A stretch of 6,143 nt of DNA. Origin: an uncultured Clostridia bacterium. Lineage in GTDB: Bacteria; Bacillota; Clostridia; Oscillospirales; CAG-272. Below the pieces are notes generated by a model, which worked only from the letters and a program-made list of their open reading frames with translations, was not told the origin of the DNA and ran no database searches. This document shows positions 1-5,067 of this stretch, one piece after another. Location of the stretch: positions 1 through 6,143 of the forward strand of contig CAMJDE010000121.1 of the NCBI GenBank assembly GCA_946404295.1, in the 5' to 3' direction. Position 1 is the stretch's first letter. Every line of letters starts with the position of its first letter. The position numbers and the translations under genes were made by a program.

Positions 1-4
1 ACAT

Positions 5-859
5 TTGAAACCGTTTTCGGCAAAAGCAATCTGTTCCCCTATTGCGCTGCTTGTTCTCTTCTGCGTTCTTTTCGCGCTCTGCAGTTGCGGACCAATATTC
101 GGATACAAGCACGAACCCTATCCGGTTGACTTCCCGAAAACAAAATGGGTATGTCGGGAAATGGATTTGGTATTGTACACGTTCGACGTTTCCGAAAAAA
201 TGATCGGGACCTATACGGTCAACGGTGAAGAGTATCGTGTAGAGGCGCTCTTTGAAAAGTACAGCAAAGGATTTAATTTGTATTTCTATTTGGATGATTC
301 CGAAGTTGAAACGCTCAAAAGCAGTAAAACGATTGATAAAGGCAAAGCCGCAGTCGGTTATTATTCTGCGCAACATCATTATGATGAAAAAGCCGAAACG
401 ATTGTTTGCACGAAGAAAAACTATAAACTTGCAGACGGTTCCACCCTTCCCGAAACGATACCCGATACGCTGACCTTTGATAAGGAAGGCGTGATTGCAG
501 AAACTCCGACGAAACGCTGGGTTGCCGAAGGGGTGGATCTGTATCTTTATTCTTATGACGACGCGGATTTTTATTTTGAGGGGGAATTAACGATCGACGG
601 AGAAACAAAAACCGTGCAAGCGCTCGAGATCCGTCAAACCGGCTATTTCGAGATGTATGCGAACAAAAATACTCTGATCAGCGATATGGTTTTTGAAATA
701 ACCGACGATCAAATAATCATAACGGTTTTGTGTAACAGTGAAAAGGTTTACAGTTGTCGTTTTAATCAATCCTGTGCAGTAGCATATAAGGACCTCGAAC
801 TGTTTAATGATTTTCGAGATTTGGGAACGATTACTCTTCGCTCGGTTCCCGTAGAATAA
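5..859 (+). CDS. Predicted lipoprotein with two tandem homologous domains, function unknown
   Basis: I do not recognise a named family. The N-terminus has a basic residue, a hydrophobic stretch (about residues 13-25) and the sequence LCSC, so Cys28 is a plausible lipidation site; a Cys at -2 is not the classical lipobox residue. The protein would sit on the outer face of the membrane. The rest consists of two related units, about residues 45-160 and 169-284. Each opens with a K-x-W-V motif (Trp48, Trp172), then an acidic D-L-x-L-Y segment, a T-x-[ND]-G-E turn and an E/Q-A-L strand, suggesting a duplicated beta-rich domain. The start is a TTG four bases from the window edge and the frame is open upstream, so the true start may lie outside. 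No terminator directly follows the stop. The last 33 codons, including the stop, recur at 3114-3212. Confident as a gene; function unknown. Confidence 0.78.
   Translation: MKPFSAKAICSPIALLVLFCVLFALCSCGPIFGYKHEPYPVDFPKTKWVCREMDLVLYTFDVSEKMIGTYTVNGEEYRVEALFEKYSKGFNLYFYLDDSEVETLKSSKTIDKGKAAVGYYSAQHHYDEKAETIVCTKKNYKLADGSTLPETIPDTLTFDKEGVIAETPTKRWVAEGVDLYLYSYDDADFYFEGELTIDGETKTVQALEIRQTGYFEMYANKNTLISDMVFEITDDQIIITVLCNSEKVYSCRFNQSCAVAYKDLELFNDFRDLGTITLRSVPVE
761..859 (+). repeat. Left copy of a 99-bp direct repeat (3' end of lipoprotein gene)
   Basis: Compared by eye with 3114-3212, the two copies align over 99 bases with no indels and 13 mismatches. The first 40 bases are identical, the first 74 differ at only 2 positions, and the last 25 differ at 11. 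Similarity stops abruptly at 761 on the left and at the stop codon on the right. This copy is the C-terminal coding end of the intact gene. Confidence 0.9.
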
Positions 860-1190
860 AAGGAACATGACCGTGCAGAATGCGTTTACATTCAGTTGCT
901 TCACGGGCTTGACGAGTGCAGCGATGAGGACGAATAATCAGCAGGGCGAGTTGTTTCGGCAGCTCGCCTTTGCTATGCCCTCTGACGAACGGAAATGCCC
1001 CTCACAGCCGTCAGAGCCTGCGGAGCGGAAAACTAACCGCCGAAAAGAAACAGCCCTGAGAAATGCTTGTGCAAATCTCAGGGCTTGTCTGTTATTCAGT
1101 TCCAATAGAGTGCCAGCCGATTACGGCGCGAGCCATAATGATAATATCAGCTTATGCGGAACGGAAATCAGGTGCGCCATTAGGCTAAGG
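860..1190. other. Gene-poor accessory segment with a series of hairpins
   Basis: I find no convincing gene in these 331 bases. An open frame on + (867-1202) starts 8 bases after the lipoprotein stop but is rich in Arg, Ser and Pro, matches no fold I know, and runs through the terminator and end of the opposite-strand gene. What is visible is dyad symmetry. There is a 9-bp stem with a 6-nt loop at 945-968 (GGCGAG outer, CTCGCC return, one G-T pair), an 8-bp inverted repeat CTCTGACG/CGTCAGAG at 980-987 and 1009-1016, and the terminator stem at 1053-1084. The first hairpin could end transcription of the lipoprotein gene, though its T-tract (TTTGCTAT) is weak. Closely spaced hairpins also occur at transfer origins and ends of mobile elements; that is inference only. 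Confidence 0.5.
1043..1085 (-). terminator. Rho-independent terminator of the PstS-like operon
   Basis: A perfect 9-bp stem (GCCCTGAGA at 1053-1061 with TCTCAGGGC at 1076-1084, extendable by one A-T pair) encloses a 14-nt loop. Read on the minus strand it is followed by TGTTTCTTTT, a good U-tract. It begins about 105 bases after the stop codon of the PstS-like gene. The opposite side has only a weak T-tract, so it probably acts mainly on the minus strand. Confidence 0.75.
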
Positions 1191-2177
1191 CTAATTGGGT
1201 AATCCCACATAACCGCAGGCTTCGATCATATTTTGTCCTTCATCAGACAACAACCATTCAACGAGCTTACCAACATTTTCATTTTGATTATCCTTACGAT
1301 ACACGGCATAGAAATTGGCACAGATCGGATAAGAGCCGTTTCGTATGTTCTCAGCATTTGGATATATCCCGTCAACAGCTAACATTTTTACATTGTCATC
1401 TGCTACCATACCTGAAAGATAGTATCGGAAAGAATAGCCAATTGCTCCGCCAAATATGGACAACGGTTGTCGGGAGGTCAGCATATTGCCATCCATAAAT
1501 ATATCCATCATCGTTTGACTGCCGGAGCCTTCTACCCTGGTCAACGGATTGATCATTCTTGAAGCACCGCCGACATCTTTCCAGTTTGTAATCTCTCCTC
1601 TATATATAGAACGAATCTGTTCAGTTGCAAGTCCGTCAACAGGATTATCTTTGTTTACAAAGAATACAAATGCTTCTAAGCCAATCGGCACGATTTCAAG
1701 CTCAACACCCTTATCCTTAGCAGACTGCATTTGCCCTGTCGAGGGGTGAGCCGTAAAAAACAGATCAACAGAGCCGTCAACAAGAGCATCAAATCCTCTG
1801 ATCGTATTTTGATACTGCATCACGCTGTCAGCAGCAAAATTCTCGCCATAGTAATTATCATCAGAAAATGCTCCGCCCTCATAGGTAACTGAACCTTCGG
1901 GATAACAATTTTCAATTACTGATGCGTAAACGGGTACGAGAGCCGCTGCGCCGTCCAATACGGGCAAATCATCGCTATTTTGAAATTTCAATGATGAACC
2001 TGTTCTTGCAAGCTCTGATGTATCCTCAAAGGGTAGAAATTTTGCCACATCAACCATTTTAAGCTGATTCGTACCACTAAAATTATTAGCAAGGCGGCTT
2101 GTGATTGTTATGTATAGAAAGGCATTTACCGCTACAAACAGAAGAATTGTACCTAATATAGCGATTATCTTCTTCAC
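1191..2177 (-). CDS. Membrane-anchored PstS-like periplasmic-type substrate-binding protein
   Basis: A 328-aa protein of the PstS/PBP-like family, which captures phosphate or another small anion outside the membrane. The N-terminus (MKKII, then about 20 hydrophobic residues) has no lipobox Cys, so it is likely an uncleaved membrane anchor. Family landmarks are an L-P-x-L-D-G-A-A-A-L start of the binding domain (about 71-80), E-A-F-V-F-F-V-N-K-D-N-P (168-179), the I-T-N-W-K-D-V-G-G block (196-204), the ligand-loop motif R-x-E-G-S-G-S-Q-T (214-222), and a C-terminal L-S-D-E-G-Q and G-Y-V-G-L-P. I chose the GTG at 2177 because GGGAG lies 8 bases upstream and the codon overlaps the TGA of the preceding gene; a GTG at 2183 is only 2 bases from that site. 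No pstC, pstA or pstB is present, so a sensing or scavenging role is as likely as transport. Substrate is not determined. Confidence 0.85.
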   Translation of the reverse strand: MKKIIAILGTILLFVAVNAFLYITITSRLANNFSGTNQLKMVDVAKFLPFEDTSELARTGSSLKFQNSDDLPVLDGAAALVPVYASVIENCYPEGSVTYEGGAFSDDNYYGENFAADSVMQYQNTIRGFDALVDGSVDLFFTAHPSTGQMQSAKDKGVELEIVPIGLEAFVFFVNKDNPVDGLATEQIRSIYRGEITNWKDVGGASRMINPLTRVEGSGSQTMMDIFMDGNMLTSRQPLSIFGGAIGYSFRYYLSGMVADDNVKMLAVDGIYPNAENIRNGSYPICANFYAVYRKDNQNENVGKLVEWLLSDEGQNMIEACGYVGLPN

Positions 2178-2317
2178 AGCCACAACTCCCTTGCAATAAA
2201 TTGTATGATTGAGGAATTTTGATAGGCAAAGCAGATATAAACACAGTGAGCAATAGTAGCTATCAATCCGAGCAGAGCCACTGTAATCAGTATTCTTATA
2301 TATTTACGGACACTCAT
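2174..2317 (-). CDS. 47-aa single-span membrane protein, unknown function
   Basis: A short gene between the 77-aa gene and the PstS-like gene. It starts at ATG 2315-2317 with AGGAG 8 bases upstream (2326-2330); that site lies inside the last codons of the preceding gene. The product begins MSVRKYIRIL, has one hydrophobic helix (about residues 8-31, with two Cys near its end), and finishes with a short tail ending ARELWL. Basic residues at the N-terminus predict N-inside topology. It starts 1 base after the upstream stop, and its TGA overlaps the GTG start of the PstS-like gene (GTGA, 2174-2177). That packing and the good ribosome site are the main evidence that it is real. I recognise no family. 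It may be a partner or regulator of the binding protein; this is inferred from position only. Confidence 0.72.
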   Translation of the reverse strand: MSVRKYIRILITVALLGLIATIAHCVYICFAYQNSSIIQFIARELWL

Positions 2318-2318
2318 A

Positions 2319-2552
2319 TTACATACTCCTCATGACAAGTATTGCAAGAATGCTTAAAAGAACACCAATCACTACCAATAATCCTATAATCACCATACTG
2401 ATGATAAACATCACGGTATACTTTTTGTTCCTATTTCGCCCTTCTCTTTTAGAAACTATTCCGTCCCTAATGAACAAAACAATAGAAACAATCACAAATA
2501 CAACAACTCCAATTGTGATCGCCCAGCCGACAATCTGTATTAAAATATCCAT
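2319..2552 (-). CDS. 77-aa two-helix membrane protein, unknown function
   Basis: First gene of a compact three-gene operon. The start is ATG 2550-2552 (MDILIQIVGW), with AAAGGAG 7 bases upstream at 2560-2566. A longer open frame to 2600 would put its start inside the promoter region and skip this site. The protein has a hydrophobic helix at about residues 5-28, a basic loop at about 29-45 (RDGIVSKREGRNRNKKY), and a second helix at about 46-73. By the positive-inside rule the loop is cytoplasmic and both ends face out. There is no catalytic motif or known domain. It may interact with the products of the two downstream genes, with which it appears to be co-translated. A TATAAT promoter lies directly upstream. 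Confidence 0.75.
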   Translation of the reverse strand: MDILIQIVGWAITIGVVVFVIVSIVLFIRDGIVSKREGRNRNKKYTVMFIISMVIIGLLVVIGVLLSILAILVMRSM

Positions 2553-2588
2553 TGATAATCTCCTTTCCTCCTGCTTGGGCTTTCTTAT

Positions 2589-2617
2589 ATTATACCACAT
2601 TTTGAAGGTTTTGGCAC
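2589..2617 (-). promoter_or_regulatory. Sigma-A-type promoter of the membrane-protein/PstS-like operon
   Basis: On the minus strand a perfect -10 TATAAT (2594-2589) is preceded at exactly 17 bp by GTGCCA (2617-2612), which matches four of six bases of TTGACA. Transcription would start near 2582, giving a leader of about 30 nt before the 77-aa gene. The operon is thus likely expressed independently of the broken sigma gene upstream. Confidence 0.7.
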
Positions 2618-2734
2618 GATTAAATCTGTGGTACCCTAAGAATCGCTCTCAGAGGTCGCTTTGAATATCATTGCTGCTGATACCTGTAATGCAGGCACAA
2701 CATCATCTGATTTGTCCCCCAAAGGAATTTCATC

Positions 2735-2953
2735 CTAGAGCCATGTTTTGAATGAGCATTTCCCTGAGAATTTAGGACGCTTGATGATTAGTTCCAAAAA
2801 GACATCCTCGGTCAATTCTTCAGAAGTGCGAACATTCTGCACAAAGCTATTCAAATACAATATCAGTCCAGCTCGATAAGAGCAGATGATCTCATGCAGT
2901 CCCTTATTGTCGCCCGCAAGGAAACGGCGGTAGCTACTTTCACCGTTATCCAT
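2735..2953 (-). pseudogene. Truncated ECF-type sigma factor (region 2 only)
   Basis: A 72-codon frame whose product resembles region 2 of extracytoplasmic-function sigma factors, which bind core RNA polymerase and the -10 element. Visible hallmarks are a start of the type S-Y-R-R-F-L-A-G-D, the helix around T-S-E-E-L-T-E-D-V-F-L-E-L, and the ending F-K-T-W-L. Intact members continue through the linker to the DNA-binding region 4, about 160-200 residues in all; here a TAG follows Leu72 and no region 4 is found. AGGAGG lies 10 bases before the ATG. After the TAG the same frame stays open for 32 more codons to 2636, beginning DEIPLGDKSDD. This could be a linker remnant or the tail of another deleted gene. 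It is most likely a decayed gene; a working region-2-only protein is less likely. Confidence 0.7.
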
Positions 2954-3082
2954 GTGGGGGATTCCTCCTCTCAGGGGCGTTTCTTACCCCTCTACTTATT
3001 AGTACCATTTTTAATTGGGATCTCGAAGTGTTTTTTGAAAAATAATCTGTCGCTCAGTGAAGTCTGTGAAGTCTGTACAAAT
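2954..3082 (-). other. Long leader of the truncated sigma gene
   Basis: About 120 nt separate the promoter at 3083-3111 from the sigma start codon. The leader is AT-rich. It contains a tandem 9-bp repeat at its 5' end (listed separately), a weak hairpin (AGGGG/CCCCT, 2973-2977 with 2987-2991) shortly before the AGGAGG ribosome site, and the CCCCC run next to the start codon. I see no known riboswitch and no open frame worth calling. An open frame on the opposite strand (2894-3118) is an artefact. Confidence 0.45.
3059..3076. repeat. Tandem 9-bp repeat at the predicted transcription start
   Basis: GAAGTCTGT occurs twice without a gap (3059-3067 and 3068-3076; ACAGACTTC on the transcribed strand). 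It lies about 7 bases downstream of the -10 hexamer at 3083-3088, just where transcription of the sigma fragment should begin. Placement suits an operator for a repressor, but no regulator is identified. Confidence 0.6.
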
Positions 3083-3111
3083 ATTATAGCACAAAGTTGG
3101 TCGAATTGCAA
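3083..3111 (-). promoter_or_regulatory. Sigma-A-type promoter of the truncated sigma gene
   Basis: On the minus strand TTGCAA (3111-3106) and TATAAT (3088-3083) are separated by 17 bp. The -35 matches four of six consensus bases and the -10 is perfect. The -35 ends only 2 bases from the junction with the repeated lipoprotein gene end at 3114, so the accessory DNA begins with an intact promoter. Confidence 0.72.
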
Positions 3112-3113
3112 TA

Positions 3114-3212
3114 TTTAATCAATCCTGTGCAGTAGCATATAAGGACCTCGAACAGTTTAATGTTTTTCGAGATTTGGGAACGATTACCTTCCATCCTACT
3201 CCAATAGAATAA
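3114..3212 (+). pseudogene. Headless 3' fragment of a lipoprotein gene (right repeat copy)
   Basis: This stretch encodes 32 residues beginning FNQSCAVAYKDLE and ending in a TAA, in register with residues 253-284 of the lipoprotein at 5-859. The first 25 residues differ at 2 positions; the last 7 differ at 5 (FHPTPIE against LRSVPVE). No lipoprotein sequence precedes it: upstream of 3114 lies the promoter of the opposite-strand sigma gene, and this frame meets a stop at 3087. It cannot be expressed as a lipoprotein. It keeps a strong terminator directly downstream, which the intact copy lacks, so this end may be the ancestral chromosomal 3' end. Alternatively it is what remains of a tandem paralogue. 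Confidence 0.85.
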
Positions 3213-3234
3213 TTCTCAATTAAAAAACGTTGTT

Positions 3235-3268
3235 TCTCCGCACTCGGAAACGGGTGCGGAGATTCTTT
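3235..3268 (+). terminator. Strong rho-independent terminator after the lipoprotein gene fragment
   Basis: A 12-bp stem (TCTCCGCACTCG at 3235-3246 with CGGGTGCGGAGA at 3251-3262, one T-G pair) is closed by a GAAA tetraloop and followed by TTCTTT. It begins 22 bases after the TAA at 3212. On the other strand a run of six T lies about 8 bases beyond the stem, so it may act in both directions. It separates the accessory region from the sporulation genes. Confidence 0.85.
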
Positions 3269-3326
3269 GCGCCACCGGAGCGTCGGCTTTTAACGGCTTG
3301 CAAAAAACGGTCGCTTCAGGCGCCCG

Positions 3327-3361
3327 TTGCGACATCTTTTTCCCACCCTTCGGCATAGAAT
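3327..3361 (+). promoter_or_regulatory. Candidate spoIIG-type promoter with Spo0A-box-like site
   Basis: TTGCGA (3327-3332) and TAGAAT (3356-3361) resemble -35 and -10 hexamers but are 23 bp apart. TGCGACA (3328-3334), overlapping the -35, matches six of seven bases of the Spo0A box TTCGACA. In Bacillus subtilis the spoIIG promoter likewise has an over-long spacer (22 bp) and is activated by phosphorylated Spo0A bound next to the -35. A start near 3368 would leave a leader of about 35 nt before the spoIIGA GTG. The resemblance is suggestive; each element alone is weak. Confidence 0.35.
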
Positions 3362-3402
3362 GGTTCTGCGGGACAGACCATAGGGGAAAGGGGGGAAGCG
3401 GG

Positions 3403-4257
3403 GTGCCGGTCGTTTATATCGACGTACTGTTTCTGGTCAACTTTTCCGCCGACTATCTCGTCCTTCTCACGGTCGGGAAACTGCGGCGACTCCGCCTGCG
3501 CCGCGGGCGGCTGATCTGCGGGGCGCTGTTTGGCGGGCTCTACGCTCTGCCTGCCTTCATTTGGATCCCGACCTATCCGCTCCTTCTTCTGTCGGTTTTG
3601 CTCTCGGGGGCGGCGATGGCGCTCGTCGGACTGGGGTTTCCGGGGTGGCGGCGGTTTCTTTCGTGCTTGCTTCTATTATATCTCGTTTCGTTTCTCTACG
3701 GCGGGGCGATCTCGGTTCTGTTCTCGCTCTTCGTGCGCCTGTTCGGGCGGCTCCGACCGACGGGCGACGTCGGGGGAAAGGTGCTTGTATTTCTCGTCCT
3801 GTTCCTGCTTTCCGGGATGTTCACCGCGCTGTCGCGGCGGCTCCGCGCGGGCGGCGCGCCGCGCGAGATCGGCTGTCGGATCACGGTGGGCGAAAAGACG
3901 CGCCATCTGACCCTGATGACCGATTCGGGGTGCCTTTTGCGCGAACCGATGACGGGGCGGGCGGTCGTTTTGCTCTCGGCGAAGGCGGCGGAGGCTCTCG
4001 TGCCTTCTGTGCTTCTATCGACCGAGGAGGGGATCGAACCGATCCTCGCCTACGAGGAAAAGAAACGCTACTACCTGATCCCGTATCAGACCGTATCGGG
4101 AAAGCGGCTGATGCACGGGTACCGCCCCGACCTGTGCCTTCTCGGGGAAGGTCGGCGGGTACGCGAAGAGCCGATCCTGATCGGGGTGGTCAGGGACGGG
4201 CACGGGATTCCCGAGGGCTGCGACGGCATCGTCTCCGCGGAGATCGCGGGGGCGTAA
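3403..4257 (+). CDS. spoIIGA: Sporulation sigma-E factor processing peptidase SpoIIGA
   Basis: Membrane aspartic protease that removes the pro-sequence of sigma-E in the mother cell after asymmetric division. The GTG at 3403 is chosen because it follows a G-rich Shine-Dalgarno site (3390-3395, 7-base spacing) and yields the family-typical opening M-P-V-V-Y-I-D-V-L-F-L-V-N-F; a TTG at 3298 would add 35 atypical residues. The product is 284 aa, slightly shorter than the 309 aa of B. subtilis. Five hydrophobic segments lie at about 3-25, 36-56, 58-77, 84-110 and 126-141, followed by a soluble C-terminal domain. The catalytic motif is D-S-G (174-176), in a setting typical of the family (hydrophobic strand before, L-x-E-P-M-T-G after), where B. 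subtilis has D-T-G. The substrate gene sigE follows after 20 bases. Family and neighbour agree, so the call is firm. Confidence 0.93.
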   Translation: MPVVYIDVLFLVNFSADYLVLLTVGKLRRLRLRRGRLICGALFGGLYALPAFIWIPTYPLLLLSVLLSGAAMALVGLGFPGWRRFLSCLLLLYLVSFLYGGAISVLFSLFVRLFGRLRPTGDVGGKVLVFLVLFLLSGMFTALSRRLRAGGAPREIGCRITVGEKTRHLTLMTDSGCLLREPMTGRAVVLLSAKAAEALVPSVLLSTEEGIEPILAYEEKKRYYLIPYQTVSGKRLMHGYRPDLCLLGEGRRVREEPILIGVVRDGHGIPEGCDGIVSAEIAGA

Positions 4258-4277
4258 AAAACGAAAGGAGAACGGTT

Positions 4278-4976
4278 ATGGGGCTTTTTCAATTCATTCG
4301 GGGACTGTTTTCCCGCCTGTTCGGGTCGGAGGAGGTCTTTTACATCAACGGGGCGGACGTTCTGCCGCCCCCTCTCTCGCAAGAGGAAGAGCAGGAGGCG
4401 ATCCGGCTCTCCAAAAGCGATCCCGCGATGAAAAGCCGCTTGATCGAACACAATCTGCGGTTGGTCGTTTTCATCGCCAAGAAGTTCGACGCGACGGGCG
4501 TGCCGATCGAGGATCTGATCTCGATCGGGACGATGGGGCTGATGAAGGCGATCTCGACCTTCACGACCGAGAAGAACGTCAAACTCGCGACCTACGCCTC
4601 GCGCTGCATCGAGAACGAGATCCTGATGTTCCTGCGCAAGACCGCGGGACAGAAACGCGAGGTCAGTTTCGACGAACCGCTGAACGTCGACTGGGACGGG
4701 AACGAACTTTTGCTCTCGGACGTCCTCGGCAGCGACGCCGACGTGGTCTGCCGTCCGATCGAGGAACGCGAGGAGCGAACGCTGGTCCGGCGCTCGGTCG
4801 CCGCGCTCGGGGAACGCGAACGGACCATCGTCGAGTTGCGCTACGGTCTTTCGGGCGGGCGGGAATTGACCCAGAAGGAGGTCGCCGACAAACTCGGCAT
4901 TTCGCAGTCCTACATATCGCGCCTCGAAAAGAAGATCATGGCGGAGCTGCGCGAGGCGATCGCGGGGAAAATCTAA
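4278..4976 (+). CDS. sigE: RNA polymerase sporulation sigma factor SigE (pro-sigma-E)
   Basis: Mother-cell sigma factor of early sporulation, made as an inactive membrane-associated precursor. The ATG at 4278 has AAAGGAG 7 bases upstream; the frame is open much further upstream, but only as a shadow inside spoIIGA. The product is 232 aa (B. subtilis 239). An amphipathic pro-region (residues 1-21, F- and R-rich) leads to S-E-E-V-F-Y-I-N-G. By alignment with B. subtilis, SpoIIGA would cut between Phe21 and Tyr22, and Glu19 matches the Glu needed for processing. Sigma region 2 is clear (N-L-R-L-V-V-F-I-A-K-K-F, E-D-L-I-S-I-G, T-Y-A-S-R-C-I-E-N-E-I), then V-S-F-D-E-P-L-N-V-D-W-D-G-N-E, and region 4 with the helix-turn-helix T-Q-K-E-V-A-D-K-L-G-I-S-Q-S-Y-I-S-R. 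It is probably co-transcribed with spoIIGA. sigG, often next in other spore formers, is absent here. Confidence 0.96.
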   Translation: MGLFQFIRGLFSRLFGSEEVFYINGADVLPPPLSQEEEQEAIRLSKSDPAMKSRLIEHNLRLVVFIAKKFDATGVPIEDLISIGTMGLMKAISTFTTEKNVKLATYASRCIENEILMFLRKTAGQKREVSFDEPLNVDWDGNELLLSDVLGSDADVVCRPIEEREERTLVRRSVAALGERERTIVELRYGLSGGRELTQKEVADKLGISQSYISRLEKKIMAELREAIAGKI

Positions 4977-5003
4977 ATAATTGAGGTTTTTTTGAAAAAA
5001 GGG

Positions 5004-5032
5004 TTGCAATTTGAAAAACGGTATGATATAAT
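5004..5032 (+). promoter_or_regulatory. Strong sigma-A-type promoter of rpmE
   Basis: TTGCAA (5004-5009) and a perfect TATAAT (5027-5032) are 17 bp apart. A TG one base before the -10 gives an extended -10 element. Transcription should start near 5039, leaving a leader of about 29 nt. This fits high constitutive expression of a ribosomal protein separate from the sporulation genes. No terminator with a GC-rich stem is seen between sigE and this promoter. Confidence 0.85.
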
Positions 5033-5067
5033 ACTCCCGATTTTTATGTGAAGGAGAGGTGTCTCAA

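Noticed and set aside
867..1202. 111-codon plus-strand frame after the lipoprotein gene
   Set aside because: It crosses the minus-strand terminator and the end of the PstS-like gene, has odd composition, and AAAGGA only 3 bases from the ATG. Noted as part of the accessory segment instead.
2553..2600. Longer start for the 77-aa membrane protein at 2600
   Set aside because: It would begin within the promoter; the internal ATG at 2552 has an ideal AAAGGAG.
3059..3076. Tandem 9-bp repeat as a CRISPR or satellite array
   Set aside because: Only two short adjacent units without spacers.
3298..3402. TTG start for spoIIGA giving a 319-aa protein
   Set aside because: The extra 35 residues do not resemble the family start, while GTG 3403 has a ribosome site and the typical opening.
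3561..4277. Open frame extending the SigE reading frame 239 codons upstream
   Set aside because: It lies inside spoIIGA in another frame, its product is low-complexity Arg/Asp/Gly-rich, and sigE has its own AAAGGAG-ATG at 4278. GC-rich DNA often leaves such frames open.
4086..5009. 307-codon minus-strand frame opposite sigE and the end of spoIIGA
   Set aside because: Antisense shadow of two firmly identified genes; no domain and a composition typical of complemented GC-rich codons.
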